DNA from: Amborella trichopoda
Taxonomy: Eukaryota; Streptophyta; Magnoliopsida; Amborellales; Amborellaceae
DNA: 64,000 nt
Direction of reading: 5' to 3'
Assembly (NCBI RefSeq): GCF_000471905.2
Contig: NW_006498122.1
Span: 2,682,684-2,746,683 of the forward strand
Shown piece after piece: positions 1 through 10,397 of the stretch. Within the stretch, counting starts at the first letter, position 1. Each line of letters opens with the position of its first letter. The notes beneath the pieces are model-generated. The model was not told where the DNA came from, ran no database searches, and was given only the letters and a program-made list of their open reading frames with translations. Made by a program: the position numbers and the translations under genes.

Positions 1-19
1 AGAGAGAGAGAGAGAGAGA
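1..19. repeat. (GA)n microsatellite in bL25 intron
   Basis: Pure AG dinucleotide run just upstream of the polypyrimidine tract and acceptor of the bL25 last exon. Confidence 0.9.
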
Positions 20-43
20 AGACTTATGATCTTTCTTTTGCAG

Positions 44-267
44 GGGGCTATTTAAATACCATAAAGAGAGTGGTCAAGTTTCTCTGTCCAGCTGACATAA
101 TCCCTCCATACATAGATGTGGATTTGAGTGAGTTAGATGTTGGGCAGAAGCTGTTGCTCAAAGACCTCAAAGTTCACCCTGCATTGCAGCTTTATCAACA
201 AGACCCCGAAAACCCCGTGTGCAAAATCATGGGATCTAGGGCTTCTCAAGAACAGAAGAAGAAGTGA
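44..267 (+). CDS. bL25 (L25/TL5/CTC) ribosomal protein, last exon (5' part outside window)
   Basis: The exon follows a pyrimidine-rich tract ending in CAG at 41-43 and reads G-Y-L-N-T-I-K-R-V-V-K-F-L-C-P in phase 2 up to the TGA at 265-267. The motifs ADIIPPYIDVDLSELDVGQ and LKDLKVHPALQL are typical of the C-terminal beta domain of bacterial-type ribosomal protein L25 (TL5/CTC), which in plants is nuclear encoded and works in mitochondrial or plastid ribosomes by binding 5S rRNA. The tail ends in a run of lysines. Only about 74 residues are visible, so organelle targeting cannot be judged. The gene converges on the C2-domain gene that ends at 1284. Family assignment is from residue pattern; the intron boundary is inferred. 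Confidence 0.85.
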
Positions 268-566
268 GTGCTCCTCTATTTTTCAGGAACAGTTCCGCCT
301 CCTTTTTTGCTTTTTTCTTTTTTGAAGTTTTGTATCTCTCAAATAGTCTTTAATTCTAGCTTCTCTGGCCTAGTAGCTGGCTAAAAAAAAAAAGTGTCAT
401 TTTCTTGGATAGTAGATCTTTAACTATTTATTAGGGATTTATGTATGTATGTAAAATAGGCTGCTGTTGGACTTCTTCTTATCAAAGAAAGAATCATGAA
501 ACTGCTTAATCCGACATGTCGATGCCTTTTATGAAAGCTAATCTTATTATTATTATTATTATTAAG

Positions 567-1068
567 GGAAAGGTTTATATGCTTCTCCTACGGTATAGAA
601 GTTCTATCTTCCTCCTACCATCCAGCTCTTCAATTTTGATCAAGAGAGCCAGGCACCGTTTGATCTTAGATCCGAAGTTTCGAAGTATTTTATTTTTAGT
701 TTTTTTTATACAAATTGTATGAATATAAAATTTGGTACGTACCATCTTCTCATTGGCGTGCACCTATAAAAAGTATTAAAAATAATTTTCAATAAAATAT
801 AATGACCAAAATAGCCTTTGAAACTTTTAGGGGTATTTTGGTCATTTTATTTTACTGAAAATATTGTTTTTATATTTTCTTGCTAGTGTGAGTTTAATAG
901 GGGAATGGATGTCCAAAATTTAGTATCAAAATAGTTTATAAAAAAAAAAATAGTGTAGAGATGTGACATTGTGATTGGGGTAATCTTAGCCTTCCATTCA
1001 GAATAGACGGTCGGATGAGGAAGACGATGGAACTTTTATGCTGTAGAGGAAACATAGAAAGCTTGTCC
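567..1068 (+). mobile_element. MITE family 1, copy 1
   Basis: An element of about 500 bp that occurs again in reverse orientation at 27439-27951. Its ends form an imperfect inverted repeat: GGAAAGGTTTATATGCTTC on the left, and the reverse complement of the right end reads GGACAAGCTTTCTATGTTTC. The interior is AT-rich and non-coding, with a conserved block around a GGGGTATTTTGGTCATT motif. Transposase superfamily is not determined. It lies in the space between bL25 and the C2 gene. Confidence 0.7.
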
Positions 1069-1232
1069 AAATGATATAAGTAGTTTAGAAATCACGTAAT
1101 ACACCTTGCACAGCAAAAGAACAGAACAGAAATTGTACTCTTTACATTTTCCCTTCCAATATCAGCGACCATCTTATAAACTTGCTACATCATCAAAAAC
1201 TCAGAAACTCCAGCAAAGCCAAACACATTTTA

Positions 1233-1259
1233 ACTGGAACTCTCTCTCTCTCTCTCTCC
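1233..1259. repeat. (CT)n tract in 3' flank of C2 gene
   Basis: Short CT dinucleotide run between the converging bL25 and C2 genes. Confidence 0.8.
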
Positions 1260-1283
1260 AACTTTGCTATAAGACAACATGGA

Positions 1284-3553
1284 TCAGAAGAAAGAATTGC
1301 CAGAAATGGTGAGACTCCCACCATGCAAATTTGTCGGAAAATTCATATCCGGCAATAGGTCATTGCTGGAAATCACTCCTCCAGCCAAAGCCCCTGCCCC
1401 AATTCCCATGCCAAAGCCGGGTCGCAGCCCTCCTTGCGTATGAGAAGGAAGGGGTATGTAATTTTCAGGCAAGCCATTTGGGTTAGGATAGTACTCTAAA
1501 TTTGGTGGTGGCGGCCTTGGAGGCAAACCATTTGAGTTAGGAAAATACCCTAAATTTGGAGGTGGTGGTCTTGGATTTGTAAAGCTTTGAGGCAAGTTTG
1601 GTGGGGGATTATAGGGGAAATTGGAGGGTGGATAATTTATTGGCTGGTTTACTGGAGCTGGATAGGCTGCCATGGGTTCATCTTCACCTGCAGTAAATGA
1701 GCAAAGAGAAATTAATTATGTCGTTTCATTCTCCATTTTTTCTCTCTCTCTCTCTAACTTGGTACTACTATCATAGTTGTCAAGACTGAACTGGGCCAGC
1801 TAGTCCGACTACTAATCGGTGCTTCAAGGCTTCAGTTGGTCTCATTCAAATAAAAAACTGAGCTTAATTGAAAATCAATTAAATTAATATTTGATCAGTT
1901 TTAACTGGTTAGACATGTCAGTTTTGTCTAGTAAATACAAGGTCGGGCAAGTTTTTCAGCACATTTTATATTTTTAATTCTTAAGGTCCAACTAGTTCAA
2001 TTTTTGATTGGATATGTTTTAACTAGATTAAACCCCATCATTTATGTAATTAGACTATAAAGAGTATTGTTATAGTAATATAATGCCTTTTTTTTATAGT
2101 CTCTCTCTACCTCTTGGTAGCGCTACTATTGCGAAAACTTTCATAATTGAACCCGCAAACTCACATAGAGAAGAGGTGTCATCTGTATGGGGTTGGAAAA
2201 TAGGTGGTTAGGGGGGCAATATAACGTACACCCTTATTAACTTACGAGAGATTGTGAAGTGTCTTTAATAGAATAGAATAAAAAACCAAGATTAATGTAA
2301 CCGACTCTAATTGATTGAAAAAAAAAACGTAAAATAATGATAATGATGAGAGATATTAATAAGAAAAAGCATTTGATCTTTACCAAAACTACACATTTTC
2401 CTATCATGAGCAAGATTCATCCATTGTCTTTCTCCATAAACAAACTAGAAAACAATGCACAAGGACAACCCTAGTTTGAGTCTTTGAGAAACTATTTAAA
2501 GTTGCAGGCTTTTGTTGGGTTCATTGTTCACAAACTCGGCCGGTCCAACTCGAAACCGGCCGGTCAAATTGGAATTGGGCACTGACCGATCGGTTTTGGC
2601 TAGTTTAGGCCATTTGGCAAAGTATTTAAAAAAAAATCGAAATAATTTATATAAAATCCAAAAAACATAGAATTCATGTGTAATGTGTTTTGGTCACGAA
2701 TATTTATTTTTACACTTTTTCATATTTTTAAAATTTTAAAAATACCCTTAAGCATAGATCGAATTTTTAAAATCCATTTTTTCACTAATTTTTTATTTCA
2801 TTTGGATGTGATTTATTTAATTATACTATAAATATGCTTTTCATTTTCTTTAGATTTTTTATATTTTATTTATTTATTTAATATTTTTTGGACTGCCCGA
2901 GACCTGCCCAATTAGACCGGTTGAACCGGCTGGTTTATCGGTTACTTGGAGCCGACCCTTGGCCAGTTCGGTTTTTCAAACACGGGTCAGGTTCTCACAA
3001 TCTCAAACAATAGAAGACCTAGAAAACTCTTAACTTTTTTCATGAGTAATGTATTTGCAAATAAACTCAATCAAAGAAGATTACCTCTATCACCAAACCC
3101 CTGATCTTTCTCATCAGAAATCCTTATCGAAACATCGATGAAGCCCTTTGGCTTATCCGACCCTCGTTTCCGAAGCTGAAAACTCCCGACCTCGAAAACC
3201 TCGAAGCCAATATTCTCATGATCCTCATTAATTTTTGCTAAGTATTTGGCAAAGAATTCTTTGAGTGGCACACTAGCAGAACCATGCAACTTCTCAGTGA
3301 GGAAAAAAGGGTCCCTAGTGTAAACTTCAACGTTGAGCATCAAAGCATTTGGGTCGGATTCTGACGAGTCGATCAGAGCCGTAAACTTGGTGTTCCAAAC
3401 CGGGTGCGTGTCGCCGATGCCATCGATCTTGGTGATGTATTTACGGTCGGAGTGGATCCATCCTACTGCAAAAGATTGGAGCTTAAACAAAGGCACAACT
3501 CGACGAAGGCCCCGGGCCGAGATGAGGGTGATTTCTAGCCAGAATTTGGTCAT
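1284..3553 (-). CDS. SRC2-like C2-domain protein with proline-rich tail (2 exons)
   Basis: Exon 1 is 3553-3085 and exon 2 is 1687-1284, joined by a 1.4 kb intron with GT at 3084-3083 and AG at 1689-1688 (phase 1), giving about 290 residues. Residues 1-150 form a single C2 domain (WLEITLISARGL near the start, DTHPVWNTKF, LNVEVYTRDPF). This is the layout of plant SRC2/cold-induced C2 proteins, which bind membranes, often with calcium. The C-terminal third is Pro/Asn-rich with repeats of the type PPRPPPPNL and ends in a Gly/Ala stretch (GFGMGIGAGALAGG) as in SRC2 proteins. The ATG sits just downstream of a C-rich tract (minus-strand sense) in the 5' leader. The intron carries a family 2 repeat and an RTE-like tail. 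Product family is secure; function is inferred. Confidence 0.85.
2215..2350 (+). mobile_element. RTE-type LINE 3' tail fragment
   Basis: Within the C2-gene intron. It contains TCTTTAATAGAATAGAATA, then ACCGACTCTAATTGATTG, and ends in a (GAT)-rich tail (ATGATAATGATGAG). The same arrangement recurs at 18610-18735 and, in reverse, at 57655-57786. This matches the short 3' ends of plant RTE LINEs, which end in ATG/TTG microsatellites. 5'-truncated and non-coding. Confidence 0.55.
2530..2992 (+). mobile_element. Repeat family 2, copy 1 (GC-rich ends, AT-rich core)
   Basis: In the C2-gene intron. Ends are rich in CCGGCCGGTC/GACCGGTT motifs and the core is AT-rich (a block resembling TTTAATTATACTATAAAT). 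A related copy lies in reverse at 6826-7282 in the GNAT intron. Class and exact ends are not determined. Confidence 0.5.
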
Positions 3554-3596
3554 TTTTTCAGGTTTTCCGGTGAGAGTTCTTGATGCTTTGGTTTTT

Positions 3597-3645
3597 TTTG
3601 GGGGGAGGGGGAGGGGGGAGGGGGGAGGGGGAGGGGGGGGGGGGT
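3597..3645. repeat. G-rich tract next to the C2-gene start codon
   Basis: A run of eight to nine G-blocks of 5-13 Gs separated by single A residues, 44 bp upstream of the C2-gene ATG on the minus strand (C-rich in the mRNA sense). It could form a G-quadruplex or i-motif; that is inference from base composition. Confidence 0.85.
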
Positions 3646-3764
3646 AATAGCTTTTGGTGGTTTAGTAAAGGTGCGGGAAAGTAAAAGATGCCAAGGATAC
3701 TTTTGATAGAAAGGTATATTGAGAGAAGGGTGCATTTGGCATACGGATGCATCCATAGCTCTAG

Positions 3765-4106
3765 AGGTGAGGTGCACCTTTAAATTTTACCATGGTATAT
3801 AATTTTGATGTAAAATATTCTTAAGATTATCTCAAAATTTATTTTTATATCTAATTATAAAATTTTAAATTTTAAAAATGGTTAAAATCAAATAGATCTA
3901 TAAATATATGAAACATCTTAAAAATAAACAATGTAGATAATATATTGTAAAATGCACTATTTCAGAGACTTAAAATCTTTATATTTTTCATGGTCGTACA
4001 TCTGGATCAAGATGATCAATCAAAGGGTTTTTCAATATTAAAACTACCTTTTTCGATTGATTTTTTAGGTGCATTATAAGGTTGCATCCTTATATAAACT
4101 TTTTCC
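3765..4106 (-). mobile_element. MITE family 3b copy
   Basis: Shares the family 3 core (ATCTCTAATTATAAAATTT-like block, cold spots around TAGATC and TTGTAAAATGCACTATTTC) and has the right end AAGGTTGCATCCTTATATAAAC. The left palindrome is worn away. About 340 bp, non-coding. Confidence 0.6.
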
Positions 4107-4154
4107 TTGGGGGAATGACAAAGAAAGGCTCCAACAGTACTAAATTACAAATAT

Positions 4155-4532
4155 ACCAAGAGATACGTTACCCCCATGGGAGTAAACTGTCCATTTGCTA
4201 CCTCAGGTAAATCTCAAGTTATAAATAATTTTAGGCCCGGGGATATAATGTCTTGAGCGCAGCAATCAACATCAAAAAAGAATTTTTTTAGATAGCATGT
4301 TCTATGTGCTGGAAAAAAAATATCTCAAGAATGAACAAGGAATGTCCAATTTTCAGGAGGTAATACTTGGGTTTTGAAGAACTCGAAATTTATTTATTTT
4401 TGTTTGAAAATAATCATCTAGTTATTCTTAAGTTCCAAAAACATAAATTAAAAAGTTCATCCAAAATATGTCTTTTGCCCGAGGGAGTTAATATATAATG
4501 TGCTCCTATGGAAGCATGTTATACATGCGACA
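4155..4532 (+). mobile_element. Inverted-repeat element family 7, copy 1
   Basis: Starts near CCCCCATGGGAGTAAACTGTCC and ends near TGTGCTCCTATGGAAGCATG. A second copy lies at 7698-7965 with the shared interior GTTATTCTTAAGTTCC / GATTTTTAGGTGGTTCCC. AT-rich, non-coding. Confidence 0.45.
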
Positions 4533-4562
4533 GATATATCCGATATTTAGCCTCTCAATTGC

Positions 4563-4795
4563 AGGGTGGGAAATAGGTCGGGTCGACACTGAGATAATGG
4601 ACTTGACCGATTGGGTCTGGATTTGGGTCAAACTTGAACCCTATTAGGTTCAAACCCTAACCCAATATTTAAATCAATATTTAAATATGTAAGGTACATA
4701 TAAATAACTATGTATTTTTAAATATAATATATTTTTTATTTCTTGACCTACATCTAACCTTAACCTAGTCAGGTATGGTTGGGGTCTTATACAAT
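4563..4795 (+). mobile_element. Repeat family 5, copy 1 (GGGTCGGGTC ends)
   Basis: A short element with GGTCGGGTCGACACTGAG at the left, an AT-rich core around TTTAAATATGTAAGG, and GTATGGTTGGGGTC at the right. Similar to 26155-26390. Non-coding; class not determined. Confidence 0.45.
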
Positions 4796-5094
4796 GACTA
4801 AATATACTAAAACCTAAAATTTTTATCCCCAATTTCATTTTCTGATAGCATTAAATATGTAAAATAAAGTACAACATAAAAAGCATTGCATACTATGATA
4901 TATTTATCTGCGGTATAAAGAGGTAATAATCATTCTAAGCTATCAAATGTCATATCATATAGCTCAAGATGTATAACATAAACATGGTTAATGACACATC
5001 TCCTACTGCATAATTTTCAAGTGGTAATTGTAACCTCATTGTACCAAAGATTAACAGACTTCTATGTTGTAATGCTTTATATAGCAAACTATGG

Positions 5095-5515
5095 CAATGT
5101 AGCATGAAAAACTTGCAAATTAGTCATCTCCATCTTGACAATTACGGGTATGAAAAAAAAAATTGAAAATTTCAACTCTAAAAGTAATCTATCTTGTAAA
5201 ACACTTTTTTTTTAAACCGTCCATTTGAAGAGTTCACAAATTCCCTTGAATTTGCACCTTTTTTTTCATGGATTAAAAAAATAAAATTCAAGTCTAAAAA
5301 TAGTTCATTTTGTAAAACATTTTTTTGTACAGTCAATTTTAAGTGTTTATAGATTTCTACACAATTTTTAGATCTTAAAATTATGTAGTAGGAGCAAAAA
5401 TAGATTTGATGGCCACTGAAAGGCTTTGTGGTGCCAAAACTGCATTTGTTCAGCTAGGTTTTAAGGAGCAGGTTCTACCAAATATCGTAAACCCACGGCT
5501 CTACAAAAACGGCAC
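5095..5515 (+). mobile_element. Diverged MITE family 3 copy with internal duplication
   Basis: The family 3 core motif (TTGTAAAACA followed by a GTCAATTTTAAG-type block) occurs twice, at about 5195-5235 and 5310-5345, so the element carries an internal duplication. The right end has a relic of GGCTCTACAAAAACGG. Located between the GNAT 3' end and the C2 gene. Confidence 0.45.
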
Positions 5516-5764
5516 ATTTTTTAAGACCTTCAAATTTACAAAATAAAATTTATAAACAAAATCAGCCCCAACTTTTAGTTAATTATAAGGGCACTTGAAA
5601 GTACATAATTAAAACCTTTTTCCAACTATTTGCTATGTATTGCTGTTTAAATACATAAAAAAAAATGAACAATAGTGAAAATGGAACACCTAAAAATATT
5701 CAAGTGGGATTTTACTTTTTCTTCAAATGGGATTATCAAATGGTAACTGATCTCTTGATCATAG

Positions 5765-8623
5765 TTATGAGAGGAGGGTTGATCCTTTGAGAGAGAGGCG
5801 TTTAAGCAATGGAGGAACCAAGAGGACCTTCTTTCCACCTCTTTTAACCTCACCTTCCTCTTCCTCTTCATTGCCAGTCCTGCAATAAATCATTGTTGTT
5901 GACTCCAACACATCCTTACCAAATCCACATGATTCAAAGAATAACCTGCAAATACCATACAAAAAAAAAACCATTTTCCTCTAAGCCTTGAAAAATAAAT
6001 AAATAAATAAAAGAGAGAGAGAGAACAATAATGAGAAAAAGAAGACATTTTCTTCCTTCAAGTCTTTTTTCAAATAAAATAACTTTTCTTCTTTCAAGCC
6101 CTTTCAAAAAAAAAAAAACCCATTTTTCTTCCTATGAGCCTCTTTTTTTTATGTTTTAAATAAGCATGAAATATGAACCCCATTACACCCTTGTTCTTCT
6201 CAAAAAAATCCGCATTACATCCATTATTTCTTAAAAAGGTATCAATAAAAAATTGGCATTGTCTTTACATTTATTATAAAATCAGTTACGCAGGATATTT
6301 TCCGAAGGATGCAGTTTGTATAAGGATGCAACATTATTTGTAGAAACAAGGTTAAGATAAAAAAAAAGAAGAAGAGGATAAAGAGTAGCACATTTTTTGA
6401 GATTATATCAAATATACACCATTCAACTAAAATGTAAAGTGTATCTTAAATAAGGTTGCATCTTTATATAAACTTTTTCCTCACCCAAATATTATGCTTT
6501 AAACCATTATATTTTAAATCATTATCATTACTATGTTTTCCCATTTTAAACCCCGATATATCAGCCGATGTTATATAGTTCAGGACCCAACTGCTCTAAA
6601 CTCTATAATATACATATCTTTGACATTGCTCTACGCACGACCATCTCTCAATTAAACAATAGTCATAACATGCGAGATCATAAGATCATTCATTATTGGT
6701 ACAAGGAGATTACAAAGGATTTGAAATTTGATAAATCAAAAGTGTATTACGACATTCGAAAATTCTATTTTAGACTGTGTTCAGTCAATTACAGATCTCC
6801 AACGAATCTTAGAAAATACGTCCTGGCAACGGAACCCGGCCATGGGCTAGGTCTGAGTAACTTGGAACCGGTTCGGGCAAGGCAACTATCCCCAACCAAG
6901 CAGGTCGCAACCGAGCTAAAAAGGGTTTAAAAAATTTAAAAACAATCTCAAAAAGTCCCAAAAATATGAATAGTACAATTAAAGTATAACTAAATAAAAT
7001 ATATATTAAAAAATAATGAAAAAATGGATTTCTATTTTGTGCCTGAGGGTATTTTAGAAACAATTTAAAAATTAAAAAAAATATAAAATAAGTATTTATG
7101 GCCAAATTACTTCCCAACATTTTCTAAAACATTAAAAAAACTATTACAAACAATTATTTTACTTTTTTGAATTTTTTATTTTTTAAAGTTCCTGGCATGA
7201 CCAGCTTAACTTGCCAAAACACTACCACCACAACTCGTTCTGTGTAACTGGGCAGGCCAAAGTCGACCGGGCCAATTTTCTGAACATTGTATCCAACTAT
7301 TTAATTTTATACGTAACGGACTGTGACCTCTTTCTACCAAAAGTAAACAGTCCTAGACATTTCCATAAAATAACACAGAGTTGTCGTTGTAAAGGTGATC
7401 CGTGTAGCTTTTGAATCATGATTCCAATTTAAACACTTAAAACACAGACAATAACGGCCGTTATTCCTATATAACAGGAAATTTCGTTATTTTAAAGGTC
7501 CGAATATTTTAGAATTAAAAAAATATTTAATATAAAGAATTTCAAAGTTTATACATAAGAATGGGGCCATGCATTTGATATCAAAGGCACCAGTGGTCTA
7601 GTGGTAGAATAGTACCCTGCCACGGTACAGACCCGGGTTCGATTCCCGGCTGGTGCATGTTGCATTGCCCTTTTTTGTTATTATTTTTTCCCATTGTTAT
7701 GCTCCCAAGGGAGTATACTATCCATTTACACCCTTGGGCAAAACCGATTTTAGTAGTTTTAGGACCACAACTTTTGCTGATGTAACCTCTTCAACCATGT
7801 GGGTGAGATCTAAATGTTAGAAGGCTCAAAATGTATTTATTTTTCTATTTAAATATATTCATCTAATGATTTTTAGGTGGTTCCCAAACTTTCAAATAAG
7901 AAATCTTCCAAATTTGCTTGAGGGAATAAGTATACAGTATGCTCTCGCAAAAGCATAGTATACGTGCTTTTTTTCTTATCGATGGACTCCCATCGACGAC
8001 TCATCAAATTCACTACGGAGTCATTTTCGGTTTGAAAAGAAAAAAATGAAGCAATTTAGTGATTAGGTTGATTGGGGGCAAGACTTCATACTTTTCTTTT
8101 AATCTATAATAAAACTAATTTATATATAAAAATAATAAAAAGTTAAAAATAAAACTTTTAAAATAAAAAATAAAATAATACTTTTATATAAATATTTTTT
8201 ACTTTAGGCCGAAGAGCTCCGAATCTAAAGCAGCAACACCTTCGCTTTAGTCTAGGCCTAATATCCGAAGGCTTTGGCTTCTTCAGCTGAAACAAAGTAA
8301 ATTTGACAACACTGCAATCCATGACTTCAATTAATTGGAGCTGGGTCTCTCTCAATAAATCTTTTTTCATTTGTCTTTTTTATCTATTTTTTTTAACTTA
8401 AATGAACTTCAATCCTTAAATTGATTTCAAACTAGGCCTTTCACTCGGAAAAAAAAAAAAGTTCTCTCTTGTCTTTTTCATTATATTTTTTAAATCATTT
8501 AAATTCATTTAAAGCTAGGCCTTTCTCTCTCTTCCAGTTAGAGCCTCCTACATGTTTTGGATGTTTAGGCCAGTAGGTTAGTGATGCTTCGGCAGATAAA
8601 TTTTGGAATCACTTAAGAGTTCT

Positions 8624-8654
<31 letters not shown>

Positions 8655-10366
8655 AAGCTCCAGCTAGTCCATGGGCCCATGGAAAGCCCAATAAAATCCA
8701 ATGATAGAATTGTATTTTGTAATTGAATTTTAATTTTTTTTTTACAAATTTAAATTACTTGAAATTTGTAGCATCTATTCTTCAAAAATCTTAATATTGT
8801 AACCAGGACTCAAGAATCGCATGTTAGACAGGGGGAAATGGAATCGAATTGTATTGATTCGGATTCAAATTCCGAATTTTGATACCGAAGAAGGTGGTTT
8901 TTTTTTTAACGTTTAAACAGAAGAAGGTGCTTACCTCTCTTTCTCTGAGCAAAGGGTAGATATATCGTATATGTCTCTACTAGTAAGCACCCTGTTCAAA
9001 TAAAAGCTTCAAAAATGTTAGAGAGAGAGAGATATTTATCTTATAAATGGGACTCATATTCATGTTCTATAATCCACATCAATTTATGAAATTTAATGTT
9101 CTTTAAGTTTATTTAGGAAAATATCATTAAAATGGTCAAATCATCTCAAAACAATCATACAGGACATTAAATCCAACAAATTTATGAATAAAGTGATTAC
9201 ATTTAAAACATTTAAGTATCTCCTCACATATTTTTTGGTAAAAAGTTACCAAAATGCTGTTCAAGGATGAATAATATAAATAGTCGTAATTGTTCCCAGT
9301 TAAAAACCCATAAAACATTTTCTTCAAATGGAATTTCTTATTTCAAGTTTGGAACCTAACACTCTAATAATTTCCTCATTTACAGAATTTGCCGAAGTTT
9401 TCGTGCCTTTTCATGATTCAAAATGTGAAGTAGAACTCGAAGCATTTTGGGTAATTTTTTAATAATAAGATTGAAAATGTTACTCAAATAAAACGATCTT
9501 ATTAAACTAACCACTTCGTCGATAAATAAATTCGTTGATTACTCTTAATTTTTTAGGTGATTTGATCATTTTAATGGCATTTTTTGTTTATTTTATAATA
9601 GGTCGACATTTATGTTGCGATTACCGGTTCAGGCCACAGTCAACGTAGGATGAGCTTCAAAAATAAATAAATAAACAATATTTACCTTAATTTAGTTAAA
9701 GAAAAACGGAAAAAAAAAAAAAAATCAAAAGGCACAATCACCTGATGATTCTATTTATAATCATTCTTCCAATTCCCAACCCCTGCAGTGAAGGGAAGAC
9801 CTGAAATGTACTGAACAATAACACTGTAAATATATAATACCCCACAATTCCCCCATCCAAAACAACAATATAAGAACCATCAAATTCAAAGCTCGCGCCC
9901 AAAAAAAAAAGAAAAAAAGTAATTAAACCCAAACCCAATAAAATATTACCGCAACATCGTGAATCGAGGCCGTTAATCCAACATCTGAAACTGCTCTCCC
10001 AAAGCCCACCAGCCGTCCATTCCAGCCCCAAAATGGAAACCCACCTCCAAACCAAAACCTCTCTGAAAAATTAGGGTTTTCAATTTCATCCAAAAAGTTG
10101 CTATTTTTGACAAAAACTGATACAAGAACAGAGCTGTGCTTTACAGCGAGCCCCAATTTCTTGATATCAACTGGTTTTACAGAGCCATCCTCCATGAATT
10201 GGGGAAAGAGATCGCAGGCTTGGCCTGTGGAGGTCAATAGGTCTCTCAAATGAAGAAGGTTTATGTGTGATGGGTTTGTCGATATGGACAGTGGGGGACG
10301 TTTCTTTCTCGAGAGAGAGGGGGAAAGTTGCAGAGATTTGATGGAGAGGGTGGAGAGATAAGCCAT
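5765..10366 (-). CDS. Plastid-type GNAT N-acetyltransferase, GNAT3-like (4 exons)
   Basis: Exons 10366-9950, 9800-9742, 8991-8935 and 5945-5765 join in frame (phases 0, 2, 2) to about 237 residues. All junctions are GT-AG. The joined reading runs GRAVSDVGLTASIHDVA, VFPSLQGLGIGRMIINRII, VLTSRDIYDISTLCSEKE, LFFESCGFGKDVLESTTM. QGLGIGR is the acetyl-CoA pyrophosphate-binding motif A (Q/RxxGxG/A) and LFFESCGFG is motif B. The Ser-rich, acid-poor N-terminus (about 35 residues) looks like a transit peptide. The family acetylates plastid protein N-termini or lysines. The C-terminus after MIYCRTG has a run of glutamates then a basic tail. Intron 3 (8934-5946, 3 kb) holds a tRNA gene and several repeats. 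The 57-bp exon 3 is easily missed. Family confident; subgroup inferred. Confidence 0.85.
6296..6481 (-). mobile_element. Truncated MITE family 3b copy
   Basis: Has both terminal motifs, ATAAGGATGCAACATTA on the left and AATAAGGTTGCATCTTTAT on the right, but only about 190 bp with most of the core deleted. In GNAT intron 3. Confidence 0.5.
6826..7282 (-). mobile_element. Repeat family 2, copy 2
   Basis: Reverse-oriented relative of 2530-2992, with GGAACCGGTTCGGGC near the left, an AT-rich core (AAAGTATAACTAAATAAA) and GTCGACCGGGCCAAT at the right. In GNAT intron 3, non-coding. Confidence 0.5.
7587..7657 (+). tRNA. tRNA-Gly (anticodon GCC)
   Basis: A 71-nt cloverleaf: acceptor stem GCACCAG pairs with CTGGTGC, discriminator A, D-arm with TAGTGGTAGAA, anticodon loop CTGCCAC (GCC) in the stem GTACC/GGTAC, T-arm CCGGG-TTCGATT-CCCGG. 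No intron. The internal A box and B box (GGTTCGATTCC) are intact, and a T6 Pol III terminator follows at about 7670. It lies in intron 3 of the GNAT gene on the opposite strand. CCA is not encoded, as usual in nuclear genes. Looks functional. Confidence 0.97.
7669..7676 (+). terminator. Pol III T-run terminator of tRNA-Gly
   Basis: Run of six T residues about 13 bases after the tRNA 3' end. Confidence 0.7.
7698..7965 (+). mobile_element. Inverted-repeat element family 7, copy 2
   Basis: Ends TATGCTCCCAAGGGAGTATAC and, in reverse complement, TATGCTTTTGCGAGAGCATAC form an imperfect terminal inverted repeat. Interior similar to 4155-4532. It starts about 40 bp after the tRNA gene. Non-coding. 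Confidence 0.55.
8090..8310 (-). mobile_element. Repeat family 4, copy 1 (GAAGCTTCGG-rich)
   Basis: Reverse complement matches 28185-28475 over the blocks AGGCCTAGACTAAAGCGAAG, TCTTCGGCCTAAAG and an AT tract. Rich in GAAGC/GCTTC motifs. In GNAT intron 3. Non-coding; class unknown. Confidence 0.5.
8623..8650. repeat. (TA)n microsatellite
   Basis: Pure TA run in GNAT intron 3. Confidence 0.95.
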
Positions 10367-10397
10367 TGCAATGATTCCAGTTTTGAGTTTTGAGAGA

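Noticed and set aside
8669-8682. Palindrome CCATGGGCCCATGG
   Set aside because: Isolated 14-bp palindrome in an intron with no second copy or flanking structure.
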